Source: Sva-07 sp963698565 (GTDB taxonomy: Bacteria > Actinomycetota > Acidimicrobiia > Acidimicrobiales > Ilumatobacteraceae). Taken from it: DNA of 64,000 nt. The notes beneath the pieces are model-generated. The model did not search any database and was not told the DNA's origin. It worked only from the letters and a program-made list of their open reading frames with translations. Position 1 is the stretch's first letter, and every line of letters starts with the position of its first letter. Positions 51,848-60,757 of this stretch are shown here, in pieces. The position numbers and the translations under genes are program-made. Location: positions 101,555 through 165,554 of the forward strand of contig CAVORH010000005.1 in the NCBI GenBank assembly GCA_963698565.1, read 5' to 3'.

Positions 51848-52447
51848 TCAGGAGTTGTTCAGTATCTCGCTGACACGACTGCGGACCGCAGGGAGTGTGT
51901 CGGTCTCGAACCACGGGTTTTTCTTGAACCATCCCCGATTGCGTGGCGACGGATGCGGGAGGACAACCTGCGACGGTAGGTAGCGCTGCCAGTTGGCGAC
52001 CGTATCGGTGAGGTTGCGACCAGGCTCGTCGATGTATCGGCGCTGCGCATACGCCCCCACGACCACGGTCAGCCGATCGGTCGGGAGATGCCCGAGCAGT
52101 GGGTCGTGCCAGAGAGGTGCACACTCGGGTCGCGGCGGGTTGTCGCCGCTCCGGCCGGTCCCGGGGAAGCAGAACCCCATCGGCACCAACGCAACCACAG
52201 CGTCGTCATAGAACTGTTCCGGCGTCACTCCGAGCCACGATCGCAGCCGATCGCCGCTCGGGTCGGCCCACGGGACACCGGACTCGTGGACGACCCGACC
52301 CGGCGCTTGCCCGATGATCACGATCCGCGCATCACGACCGACCTGCACCATCGGCCTTGGACCCAACGGCAGATGTTCAGCACACACCCGACACGCCCGG
52401 ACGTCGATCAGCAACTCGTCGAGTTTGAGCGCACCAGATGCATCCAC
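51848..52447 (-). CDS. uracil-DNA-glycosylase-family protein
   Basis: 199 residues. Motif 1 is IVIIGQAPGRVVHESGVPWA and motif 2 is LPHPSPRNRGW (HPS with a following RN). LRSWLGVTPEQF and FPGTGRSGDNPPRPECAPLW match the family that removes uracil or other damaged bases. Only two of the Fe-S cysteines are seen (RACRVC). It is the only minus-strand gene in the 43.7-54.4 kb block. Confidence 0.88.
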   Translation of the reverse strand: MDASGALKLDELLIDVRACRVCAEHLPLGPRPMVQVGRDARIVIIGQAPGRVVHESGVPWADPSGDRLRSWLGVTPEQFYDDAVVALVPMGFCFPGTGRSGDNPPRPECAPLWHDPLLGHLPTDRLTVVVGAYAQRRYIDEPGRNLTDTVANWQRYLPSQVVLPHPSPRNRGWFKKNPWFETDTLPAVRSRVSEILNNS

Positions 52448-52494
52448 GAGTCACGACCATAGTGACAATGCCGCCGCGCTCGATCCGTTCATGT

Positions 52495-52521
52495 TGTAAC
52501 GGTCACCGGCTTCGGTGGTCT
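52495..52521 (+). promoter_or_regulatory. ECF-type promoter P4 (monooxygenase-like gene and selO)
   Basis: TGTAAC, 17 nt, GTCT, with TTCGGTG before GTCT. It lies 83 bp before ATG 52604. Confidence 0.7.
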
Positions 52522-52603
52522 ATACGGAGGGTCGCACCGGATCGCCAGGTCCGAGCGCGCTCGCCGCCACCACCGGTACAACGAGAAATTGAGAATACCC
52601 AAC

Positions 52604-52915
52604 ATGACCATCGCCGTTTTTCGCTCATACGTCGCACCCGAACATCAAGCCGAGAACGAACGTCGCTACGGCGAGATGCACGCCCTTGTACAGCAGAGCC
52701 CGGGCTACATCGCGCACAAGCTGTTCACCGCTGGCGACGGCGAGAGTGTCGTGGTTGTCGAGTTCGACGACCTCGACAGCGTCGAGCTGTGGGGTGAGAA
52801 TCCGGACCACAAGATTGCACAGGAGGCGGGCAAGAGCCACGTGTACACCAGCTACGACGTCGCCGTGTGCGAAGTCGTGGAACGCCACATCAAGACTGCA
52901 ACGGAGACATCATGA
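52604..52915 (+). CDS. antibiotic-biosynthesis-monooxygenase (ABM) domain protein
   Basis: 103 residues from ATG 52604. MTIAVFRSYVAPEHQAENER, QQSPGYIAHKLFTAGDGESV, VEFDDLDSVELWGENPDHKI follow the dimeric ferredoxin-fold ABM pattern. Relatives include small oxygenases and heme or quinone-active proteins. It overlaps selO by 4 bp, so the two form an operon driven by P4. Confidence 0.85.
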   Translation: MTIAVFRSYVAPEHQAENERRYGEMHALVQQSPGYIAHKLFTAGDGESVVVVEFDDLDSVELWGENPDHKIAQEAGKSHVYTSYDVAVCEVVERHIKTATETS

Positions 52916-54387
52916 CGACCGCACTGATCGAACTCTCCCATTCCTACGCTGACGCATTGCCCGAGTTGGGTGTCGCCTGGCAAGCCGGACCCGCAACAAA
53001 CCCGCAACCGGCCGTCGTGAATGAATCGCTCGCTGACGAACTCGGCCTCGACGCAACCTGGCTCGAATCCGACGCCGGCCTGGGTCTTCTCGCGGGCACG
53101 GTCCTTCCCGAGTCAGCCCGGTCGGTGGCCATGGCGTATGCCGGCCATCAGTTCGGCGGCTACTCGCCTCAATTGGGTGATGGGAGGGCCATGCTGCTCG
53201 GTGAGCTGACACGACCCGACGGGACGCTCGTAGACGTCCACCTCAAGGGTTCGGGTCGAACCCCGTTCGCCCGCGGCGGCGACGGACGTGCAACGCTGCC
53301 GGCCATGTTGCGTGAGTTCCTCATCGCCGAGGCAATGCACGCCCTCGGCGTGCCGACGACTCGAGCACTGGCGGTTGTGACCACTGGCGACGCCGTGATC
53401 CGTGAGCGGGCCGAAACCGGTGCCGTGCTGACCCGCCTGGCATCGAGCCATCTGCGCGTCGGATCATTCCAGTACGCGATCACCCACCCCGACGGCCCCG
53501 ACCTCGCTCGACGCCTCGCCGACTACGCCATCGAGCGCCACTATCCCGCGCTCGTCGGCCGCGACGACCGCTACCTCGCGTTCCTCGAATCGGTCGTCGA
53601 CGCGCAGGCGGCGCTGATCGCTCAGTGGATGCTGAACGGATTCATCCACGGCGTGATGAACACCGACAACATGCTCGTCTCGGGCGAAACCATCGACTAC
53701 GGGCCATGCGCGTTCCTCGATCGCTACGACCCCGCAACCGTCTACAGCTCGATCGACCGCGAGGGACGCTACGCATTCGGAAACCAGCCGGCCGTCGCGC
53801 AGTGGAATCTCACACGACTCGCCGAGACACTGCTCGGAATGATCGACGACGACCAGGAGACGGCCATCGCGTATGCGACCGAGGTCCTCAAGACCTTCCC
53901 CGACCGATATCTCCATCACTGGCGACGAGGCATGCAGGCCAAGCTCGGACTGTCGACCGAGGACGCATCCGACGCCGAACGGTTCGATGAGTTCCTCAAC
54001 ATGATGCACGAGGCCAAAGCCGACTACACCCTCACGTTTCGGTCCCTGTCCGACGTGCTGCGCGGCGACGACTCGGCGCTGCGCTCGATGGTCAACGACC
54101 CCGGTCTCGACGCCTGGATCGCCGGTTGGCGCCAACGCCTCGCGGACGAAGGCGCCGTGCTGGCCGACGTCGCCGACACGATGGACGGCATCAACCCGCT
54201 GTACATCCCGCGTAACCACCGCGTCGAAGAAGCCCTCGACGCGGCCGGCAACGGTGACCTGTCACCGTTCACCGAACTGCTCGACGTGGTCACCAACCCA
54301 TTCAATGCCCAAGATGGCCACGAGCGTTACACCTCTCCACCCGACGACAACTTCGCAGCGAACTACCAGACCTTCTGCGGCACCTGA
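52912..54387 (+). CDS. selO: SelO-family protein AMPylator (YdiU-like)
   Basis: 491 residues from ATG 52912. The pseudokinase-like sites are AYAGHQFGGYSPQLGDGRAM, DVHLKGSGRTPFARGGDGRA and the metal site GFIHGVMNTDNMLVSGETID, with YGPCAFLDRYDP. The C terminus YQTFCGT has the conserved Cys near the end that is selenocysteine in the vertebrate protein. SelO moves AMP from ATP onto redox proteins and protects cells from oxidant stress. It fits the regulon and ends the stress island. Confidence 0.95.
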   Translation: MTTALIELSHSYADALPELGVAWQAGPATNPQPAVVNESLADELGLDATWLESDAGLGLLAGTVLPESARSVAMAYAGHQFGGYSPQLGDGRAMLLGELTRPDGTLVDVHLKGSGRTPFARGGDGRATLPAMLREFLIAEAMHALGVPTTRALAVVTTGDAVIRERAETGAVLTRLASSHLRVGSFQYAITHPDGPDLARRLADYAIERHYPALVGRDDRYLAFLESVVDAQAALIAQWMLNGFIHGVMNTDNMLVSGETIDYGPCAFLDRYDPATVYSSIDREGRYAFGNQPAVAQWNLTRLAETLLGMIDDDQETAIAYATEVLKTFPDRYLHHWRRGMQAKLGLSTEDASDAERFDEFLNMMHEAKADYTLTFRSLSDVLRGDDSALRSMVNDPGLDAWIAGWRQRLADEGAVLADVADTMDGINPLYIPRNHRVEEALDAAGNGDLSPFTELLDVVTNPFNAQDGHERYTSPPDDNFAANYQTFCGT

Positions 54388-54745
54388 ACCCGACGTCATC
54401 TGATCGTCGAGCACCTGCTACCCGATCTGGCATTGAGTTCCTGACATCAACATCGATGCGGTCAGATCGAGTTCGTTTCACACCCTCTCCCTGATTGCGA
54501 CTCGGCAGCTCAGCCCTCGCCGGGGCAATCCTGGGACTGCCGCAGCCGCCCGCCCATAAACGCACGCCCAAACAACCCACCGGAACAGCGCATAGCGGCA
54601 CGTATCGCTCGGTCGCGACGAGCCGAGACCCGAGCGATAATCGCGGCCCGGAACGCTCGGGCCTGCGCTCGCGTACCGGCGAAGTGTTGGAGGTCAAGCC
54701 TCCGATTGGGTAGCGCATAATCACTGCCAGGAGAACCCGTGTCCG
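54388..54745. other. intergenic stretch between selO and the integrase
   Basis: 358 bp with no convincing gene. It contains repeat copy 17 and GCGCATAATCACTGCC (54714-54729), which also resembles the repeat ends. It holds the convergent 3' ends of selO and the integrase gene. Confidence 0.45.
54604..54680. repeat. interspersed repeat, copy 17, next to the integrase
   Basis: ATCGCTCGG (54604-54612) and CCGAGCGAT (54630-54638) are perfect complements. Then GATAATCGCGG and a second hairpin GGCCCG-GAACGCT-CGGGCC. The GATAATCGCGG word links it to copies 2 and 10. Confidence 0.6.
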
Positions 54746-55897
54746 TCAGTCTGGATCGTCGATGAGGGCGCCGAGGCTGTCGGCGGCGTCGTGGTCACCG
54801 CGGTGCCCGCGGTGGGCGTAGACCCGAGCGAGGGTTTCCACGTGGTCGCCGATGCGTGCTGCGACAGCGGGGAGAGATTCGCCGGCGTCGAGCTGGGTGC
54901 TCGCATACCAGTGGCGCAGGTCGTGGAGTCGGACCTCGCCCGCGCCGGGCACTCGCGCTGTCAGGCGCTTGAAGGCTTGAGTGAGCCGGTCTGGTGAGAT
55001 CGGTGTGAGTCCGGTCGGGTCGGTCGCAAGATCGGCGATCACGTACCCGTCGGGGTCGAGCTTCGTCCGGATCATGGCGGCGAGCTCTTCCTGTCGTTCG
55101 CGGTGGTTGCGGAGGATCTGGGCGGTGCCCTTGTCGATTGCGACCTCGCGGGTCTGGTGACTCTTGGGGTCCTTCTCGATGAGCTTGCCGGTCTTCAAGC
55201 GTGCGACGGAGTGGCGGATCCACAGCACGCGACGGTCGAGGTCGACCGACGACCATCGCAGTCCGCAGATCTCGCCCCGTCGCGCGCCGGTGGCGGCGAG
55301 GAGTCTGAACGCAACGTGGTTCTCGGGGTTGCGGCTCTCGGCCGCCTCTCGAAGGAGCGCAGTCACGACGGTCGGAGTTGGGGTGGTCCGAGACTGTCGG
55401 GGGACCGCAGGTGGTGTGGCGAGTCGCACGACGTTCCGGTTCGTCCACCCCCACTTCATCGCTTGTTGGAAGGCCCCGCCGAGGACTGAGTGGTAGCGCT
55501 TGATCGACCCGGGCGACAGGCCGTTCGATCGGAGCCGGACGTAGAAGTCGTCGAAGTCCTTCGGTCCCAGATCCTGGATCATCTTGCCGCCGAGGCGGTC
55601 GGCAGCGACCTTGCGTGCGATCCCGCGGTAGCTCTCGATCGTCCGGGCCTCGCGACCCCGCTGCTCGAGATGGTCGATGTGGGCGAGCAGGAGCCCTGCG
55701 ACGGACTGGTCGGCGTGGGTCCCGATGGAGTCGACCTCGGCCACGAGTTGGGCGAGTGCCTTGTTGGCCTCGCGCTTGCCGCCGCGGAACGTTCGGCTCA
55801 CATATCGGGGTCGAGCGGTGATCGGATCCGGCCCTGCGTAGGCGCGGAGCTCCCAGTAATCGGGCTGCCGCTTGAGGCGCAGGCTCCCTCGTGCCAT
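54746..55897 (-). CDS. tyrosine recombinase / phage-type integrase
   Basis: 383 residues from ATG 55897. The N-terminal AP2-like domain (MARGSLRLKRQPDYWELRAY) is followed by the SAM-like core-binding part (VAGLLLAHIDHLEQRGREAR). The catalytic residues are Arg in ATGARRGEICGLRW, His-x-x-Arg in VRLHDLRHWYAST, His in RIGDHVETLARV, and Tyr in ARVYAHRGH. The gene starts 95 bp from the 3' end of tRNA-Thr, the typical place for an element that uses the tRNA as attB. It is not IntI-like. Confidence 0.93.
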   Translation of the reverse strand: MARGSLRLKRQPDYWELRAYAGPDPITARPRYVSRTFRGGKREANKALAQLVAEVDSIGTHADQSVAGLLLAHIDHLEQRGREARTIESYRGIARKVAADRLGGKMIQDLGPKDFDDFYVRLRSNGLSPGSIKRYHSVLGGAFQQAMKWGWTNRNVVRLATPPAVPRQSRTTPTPTVVTALLREAAESRNPENHVAFRLLAATGARRGEICGLRWSSVDLDRRVLWIRHSVARLKTGKLIEKDPKSHQTREVAIDKGTAQILRNHRERQEELAAMIRTKLDPDGYVIADLATDPTGLTPISPDRLTQAFKRLTARVPGAGEVRLHDLRHWYASTQLDAGESLPAVAARIGDHVETLARVYAHRGHRGDHDAADSLGALIDDPD

Positions 55898-55991
55898 GAA
55901 GTCACTGTAGTGAAATATGGGACAGATATGGGACAAACCCGGAAACCGGCCGGACCTCTCGGGGCCTCATGCCGATCTACCTGGTGTTTCG

Positions 55992-56067
<76 letters not shown>

Positions 56068-56089
56068 GCGCAATGCGCAGCCGGTGAGG

Positions 56090-56785
56090 CTACCGGCCAG
56101 CCAGCGGGTCGCGGCCGTTCCACGTGCCCGACGACCCGTACGGCTCGAATCGGGCGAACAGCTCCTCGCCGTACCAGTCCTCCTCGCGGGTCCGGCGCAC
56201 CACCTCGACGTGGTCGGGCATCTCGTAGGCGAACGAGCGGGCGGCGGCCAACGACTCCCACAGGCTGAACGTCGCAAGCCGACCCACCGGCGCTTCACCG
56301 ATGCCGACGACGTCGATCAGCCCGGGGGCCACGTGGAGTTCGGCATCGACGACGTCGCTCGCGGCACCGAACGCCTTCCAGGCTGCTCGACGCACGTCCG
56401 CCCGTGTGATGATCGCCACCGGTCCATCCTTCGATCCGGGTTCGAGGCCGTCGAGCGGATCCACCCCCCGCCAGCGACCGTGCCCGCCGATGCCGCGCAG
56501 CCGGACGTGCCAACTCTCGGCGGCGTCGTCCCAGCGAGCCGCGAACCGGCTCGATGAGAGGAACGCGTCGAGCGCCGACTCGTCCTCCCAGACCGCGAAC
56601 AGCGCCGTTCGTGCGAGGTCGGCCCCGCCACCGGTGCTGTCGCCCGAGCCCGTTCCGAGGAGCCGCCAGAACGCCAGCCCGTCCACGCGGGCGAGCCGGG
56701 GACGGTCGGCCCCGAGGCGGGCGAGGGCGAGCGGCGTCTTCCACGTGGGTTCACGAACGAGATGGAAGGATGCGATCCGAGCCAT
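56090..56785 (-). CDS. spheroidene monooxygenase (CrtA)-like protein
   Basis: 231 residues. It contains WKTPLALARLGADRPRLARV, DGLAFWRLLGTGSGDSTGGG and later FSLWESLAAARSFAYEMPDH, TREEDWYGEELFARFEPYGS. The pattern matches CrtA-like proteins, heme-type ketolases of carotenoids. Its place beside a carotenoid operon supports a role in carotenoid oxidation, though it is separated from that operon by plsY. Actinobacterial members have not all been tested. Confidence 0.75.
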   Translation of the reverse strand: MARIASFHLVREPTWKTPLALARLGADRPRLARVDGLAFWRLLGTGSGDSTGGGADLARTALFAVWEDESALDAFLSSSRFAARWDDAAESWHVRLRGIGGHGRWRGVDPLDGLEPGSKDGPVAIITRADVRRAAWKAFGAASDVVDAELHVAPGLIDVVGIGEAPVGRLATFSLWESLAAARSFAYEMPDHVEVVRRTREEDWYGEELFARFEPYGSSGTWNGRDPLAGR

Positions 56786-56806
56786 GCATCGGTCATGCTG
56801 TCATCA

Positions 56807-57406
56807 ATGAGCTCGCAGACCGCCGTCGACGTGGTGATCACCATCGTCGTCGGCTATCTCGTGGGCTCGATCCCGATCGCGAACCTGGTCGCAGCTCGCC
56901 GCGCACGGGTCGACCTGCGCACGGTGGGCGACCGGAACCCGGGGTTCTGGAACGCACGGGAGACGCTGGGCAGGCGGGCGGCGATCCCGGTGTTCGTCGG
57001 CGACGTCGCGAAGGGGGCGATCGCCGCACTGATCGGTGTTGCGTTGGCCGGACCGGGAGTGTGGGGGCTCGCCTACGTCGGCACCGGCGCCGCGATGGTC
57101 GGTCATGCATTCCCGGTCTTCGCTCGCTTCCGTGGTGGCCGCAGCATTCTCACCTTCGTCGGCGGCGCTGCGTTCTTCGCGCCGCTTCCCTTCGCCATCG
57201 CCATCGCCCTGCTGCTCGTCGTGTTCGCCGTCACCCGGTCGTTCGCTCGGGCGGCGCAGGTCGGGTTCTTCGCCTTCCCGGTCGTGCAGCTCGTGATCGA
57301 GGGCCCGTACCGCACGGCCGCGACCGGCGTGCTCATGACGTTCATCGGCTTCCGGTTCGCAATGGCCGCCTGGACCGATCGCCGCCGGTCACTCGCTCAG
57401 GAGTAG
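56807..57406 (+). CDS. plsY: PlsY-like glycerol-3-phosphate acyltransferase
   Basis: 199 residues from ATG 56807. Motifs are YLVGSIPIANLVAARR, then VGDRNPGFWNARETLGRR and GHAFPVFARFRGGRSILTFV, with five membrane helices. PlsY uses acyl-phosphate to acylate glycerol-3-phosphate, the first step of phospholipid synthesis. The serine of the first motif is present. The usual 'GSGNPGATN' reads GDRNPGFWN, so activity or donor may differ. Its stop overlaps the 3' end of the glycosyltransferase gene. Confidence 0.85.
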   Translation: MSSQTAVDVVITIVVGYLVGSIPIANLVAARRARVDLRTVGDRNPGFWNARETLGRRAAIPVFVGDVAKGAIAALIGVALAGPGVWGLAYVGTGAAMVGHAFPVFARFRGGRSILTFVGGAAFFAPLPFAIAIALLLVVFAVTRSFARAAQVGFFAFPVVQLVIEGPYRTAATGVLMTFIGFRFAMAAWTDRRRSLAQE

Positions 57407-58492
57407 TCGCGGCCTCGCCACGTCTGACGTCGGCGGCGGGCGATCCCGCGGGCGATCGCGATCGCCGCGAGCGGATCCGCCAACGGGCTCGACCAGAACG
57501 CAGCGTCGTTGCGGGTGTAGGCGCGCCGGCGTGCCCGCCAACGTTCCGATTCGCAGCGCCGTCAGGGCGACGTCGACGACGTCGCCTCGTCGCAGGAGCA
57601 GGCGGGGGAGCGGGATGGCCTGGGCGAGCACGATGACCGCCAGGTCGACCAGCTGCCGCGATCGTGACTCCACCTCGGGCAGGGCCAGTGAGCGGCCCCA
57701 CCCGTGCCAGGCGTCGGTGAACGACTCGAACATGCGCACCGTCAGCAGGTCGCTCGCGTCGAGGAAGCCGACACGCCACCCCATGGTCGCCAGACGACGC
57801 GAGAGGGCGACGTCCTCGACGACGTCGTGCTTCACCAGTTCCAGCCCGCCCACATCGAGGAACCATCGCCGGTCGAACGTCGCGCACTGGCCGTTGCCCA
57901 GCAGTCGCTCGGGGCGGACGCCCTCCGTCCCCGGCGGCCCGAACCGGTAGACCAGGGTGGTCAGCATGGCCGGGTGCAGCCAGCGGCTCCCGGTGGTCGG
58001 GCAGTCGAAGCGGCCCGCCACCGTGAGGAAGTCGATGCGATCGCCGGTCGCCCGGGCCACCAGCGCGGTCGGCAGCATCGGATCCGGCCGTGTGTCGGCG
58101 TCGAAGGTCACCACCCGTTCGGCGGTGGCAGCCCGGATTCCCTGTTGCAGCGCCCAGGCCTTGCCCGCCCAGCCGTCGGGGAGTGGGGTGCCCTCGATCA
58201 CCCGTGCGCCGGCCCGGCGAGCGATCGCGGCGGTGTCGTCGGTCGACTGGTCGTCGACCACGAGCACCTCGTCGACGCCGGGGGCGCCGACGACCGCGTC
58301 GAGGAGCGGCCCGATGCGGGTTGCTTCGTCACGAGCGGGGATCACGACGCTGATCGACTGGAGCGGCGTGATCGTCGGTCGCACCGGCGGCGCCGTGTTC
58401 GCTGCCTTGGCGAGGCGGCTCAGGGCGATCACGCCGGCAGCGATGCGGGCGACGATCGAGACGATCCGGACGAGACGGCGGAGCGAGGTCAC
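57397..58492 (-). CDS. carotenoid-type glycosyltransferase family 2, frameshift near the 3' end
   Basis: GTG 58492 overlaps the stop of the desaturase. It has one N-terminal helix, then SISVVIPARDEATRIGPLLD, VLVVDDQSTDDTAAIARRAG, RVVTFDADTRPDP and the membrane-like C terminus VDLAVIVLAQAIPLPRLLLR. After RIGTLAGT an extra base near 57531 must be removed to reach RRAYTRNDAAFWSSPLADPL and the stop at 57397. About 364 residues. Like CruC or CrtQ, it probably adds sugar to a hydroxylated carotenoid; this is inference from context. Confidence 0.8.
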
Positions 58493-59946
58493 CTGGCGAG
58501 ATCCTCCGTGATCATCTCGGCGACGATCTTCGCGCTCGTCGTGACCAACGGCAGCCCGCCGCCGGGGTGGCTCGAGCCGCCGACGAGGTACAACCCGGGT
58601 CGCGCGCCCCGGTTGGCCGGACGCACGAATGCGGCACGCCGACCGTTCGACGAGGTGCCGTAGATCGCGCCGCCCGGCGTTCGGTAGCGCCTGGCGATGT
58701 CGCTCGGGGTCATCGTGCGCCGGTACTCGATCCTCGGGCGCAGGTCGACGCCGTGGGCGGACAGTCGATCGAGCACCACGTCGCTGTACGCCTCGGCGTC
58801 GACCTCGACGCCCTGCGGCGTGTTGACGAGCAGGAACCAGTTCTCGCAGCCGTCGGGGGCCTGGGACGGGTCGGTCACCGACGAGACGCAGGCGTAGATC
58901 GTCGGGTCGTCGGCGAGCCGCCCGGCATCGAGTGCCTCGTACTCCGTTGTGTAGCTCTCGGAGAACCACACGTTGTGGTGGCTCAGGCGTGGTGTGAGGC
59001 CGCGCACTCCGAGGCACAGGACGAACCCACTCGTCGATCGGGCCGCTCGACGCACCCGTTTCAGTGCGTCGTCGTCGGGGAGCAGGTCGGCGTACAGGTG
59101 CTCGGCGTCGGTGTTGGCCACCACGATGTCGGCCCGCTCCGTGGTCCCATCGGCGAGCGCGACACCGGTGACCCGCTCGGCCGCATCGATCGACGTGACC
59201 TCGGTGCCGGTGCGGATCTCGACACCGGCGTCGACGGCGACCCGCTCGAACGCCGCTCGCAGCGCGTCGAGTCCACCCATCGGGTACCAGCATCCGTACC
59301 GGGCCTCGATGTGCGGAATGCAGGCGAGTGTCGCCGGCGCGCCGAATGGCGAGGAACCTGAGTAGGTCGCGTAGCGGTCCGCCCACTGGACGAGGCGGGG
59401 GTCGTCGAAGGACGCCTCCGCCGACCGATGGAGCGTGCGCAGCGGATCGATGGCTGTCAGGTCGAACGGCGACCGCAGCCGCTTCGCGAGCGACCACGGG
59501 TTCGACATCGGACCGGCGAAGAACGTGCGGACGGCCACGTCCCAGATGCGTCGGCCCCGCGCATCGAAACTGCGCCATTGGTCGCCGGCGCCGGGGGTGA
59601 ACGCCTCGAACGCCGCGGCGGTGTCATCGTCACCGTCGGGCACGGTGAGGGTCGAGCCGTCGAGCCACCGATAGACGAACTGCGGGTCGAGCCGCACCAG
59701 TTCGACCTGCTCGGCCAGCGTGGTACCCGCGGTCCGGAAGACGTCGTCGTACACCTCCGGCCACGTGACGAGCGACGGCCCGACATCGAACGTGTAGCCC
59801 TTGTCGACGAGCGTGGCGAGCTTGCCGCCGACGACGTCGTTGCGCTCGAACACGGTGACGTCGTGGCCGAGCGATCGCAACCTGATCGCCGTGGCCAGGC
59901 CGCCGATGCCGCCGCCGATCACCGCGACGTGGTGTACGTCAGCCAC
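58489..59946 (-). CDS. carotenoid desaturase / CrtI-like FAD oxidoreductase (second copy)
   Basis: 485 residues from GTG 59946. The dinucleotide motif is AVIGGGIGGLATAIRLRSLG and the C-terminal signature GLYLVGGSSHPGGGLPLVTT. YTFDVGPSLVTWPEVYDDVF is typical of the phytoene-desaturase family. As a second member beside crtI it may be a 3,4- or 1',2'-desaturase (CrtD-like) or a ketolase; sequence alone does not decide. It overlaps both neighbours (GTGA). Confidence 0.88.
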   Translation of the reverse strand: MADVHHVAVIGGGIGGLATAIRLRSLGHDVTVFERNDVVGGKLATLVDKGYTFDVGPSLVTWPEVYDDVFRTAGTTLAEQVELVRLDPQFVYRWLDGSTLTVPDGDDDTAAAFEAFTPGAGDQWRSFDARGRRIWDVAVRTFFAGPMSNPWSLAKRLRSPFDLTAIDPLRTLHRSAEASFDDPRLVQWADRYATYSGSSPFGAPATLACIPHIEARYGCWYPMGGLDALRAAFERVAVDAGVEIRTGTEVTSIDAAERVTGVALADGTTERADIVVANTDAEHLYADLLPDDDALKRVRRAARSTSGFVLCLGVRGLTPRLSHHNVWFSESYTTEYEALDAGRLADDPTIYACVSSVTDPSQAPDGCENWFLLVNTPQGVEVDAEAYSDVVLDRLSAHGVDLRPRIEYRRTMTPSDIARRYRTPGGAIYGTSSNGRRAAFVRPANRGARPGLYLVGGSSHPGGGLPLVTTSAKIVAEMITEDLAR

Positions 59947-60757
59947 GGAGCCTTCCCGCCACTGCCGCGGCCGCGATCGGGAGCATGCCGAGCCCGCCGA
60001 CGATCGCCACCGCCGGGTCGCGGAAGAAGCGGGCGAAGCCGATGGTCTCCATCACGCCCATGAACGTGTACTCCCCGACGAGCGCGCCGTCGGCATCGGC
60101 GGACCCGTCGACGTACTCATCCGGGGGGAGCAGCGCTTCGAGCGCAGCCATCACGCCGAGGCCGGTGACGAACCACCCGACGAAGTTGCCCAGCGGGATG
60201 CCCCGGTAGATCCCCCGGCGGGCCCACACCCAGTAGCCCTCACCGACCATCTGCGGGTCGAGGAACAGATCCCACGCGGTGAGCGCTACCGATCCGAGTG
60301 CGATCCGTCGTGCGGGCGTGGAGTGTTCGCCGAGCGCTGCGTGAGCGGCCTCCCGCGCGGGCAGCCCCATGGCGAACCACGCCAGCGGCACGATCGCCGG
60401 TACGTGCGCCACCTGCGGTTGGAGCGCGGTGGTGTACGCGTAGCGCCCGAACGGCAGCCCGGTCTCGGTGCCGACCCGCTCGACGGCGGTCGTCGCGACC
60501 GCGGTCACGGTGCCCGCGGCAGCAGCGCGCGGCGCGCCCCAGCGGCGCACGGCGTTCGCGGTGGTGGTCGCGAACGATCCGACCACGACCACGGTCGACA
60601 GCACCCGCCGCGCTCGGCCGCCCTGCGGCAACAACGGCGTCGCGATCATCCCTGCGACCGTGACCGCCCCCGCCACCCCCGCAACTCGTGAACAAGATGC
60701 GGCCAGGGTGCGCGCCTTGTTCACGAGAACGGGGTCGGGCGGGTGGTGGTCGATCAC
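59939..60757 (-). CDS. cruF: CruF-like carotenoid hydratase (DUF422)
   Basis: 272 residues from GTG 60757, overlapping the crtB stop. Seven or so membrane helices and the sites ERVGTETGLPFGRYAYT, VPAIVPLAWFAMGLPAREA and SVALTAWDLFLDPQMVGEGY (D..LDP) match the CruF family that adds water at the 1',2' double bond of carotenoids. With the glycosyltransferase it suggests a glycosylated hydroxy-carotenoid. An 11-bp inverted repeat (60686-60696/60716-60726) lies in its 5' end. Confidence 0.88.
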   Translation of the reverse strand: MIDHHPPDPVLVNKARTLAASCSRVAGVAGAVTVAGMIATPLLPQGGRARRVLSTVVVVGSFATTTANAVRRWGAPRAAAAGTVTAVATTAVERVGTETGLPFGRYAYTTALQPQVAHVPAIVPLAWFAMGLPAREAAHAALGEHSTPARRIALGSVALTAWDLFLDPQMVGEGYWVWARRGIYRGIPLGNFVGWFVTGLGVMAALEALLPPDEYVDGSADADGALVGEYTFMGVMETIGFARFFRDPAVAIVGGLGMLPIAAAAVAGRLRG

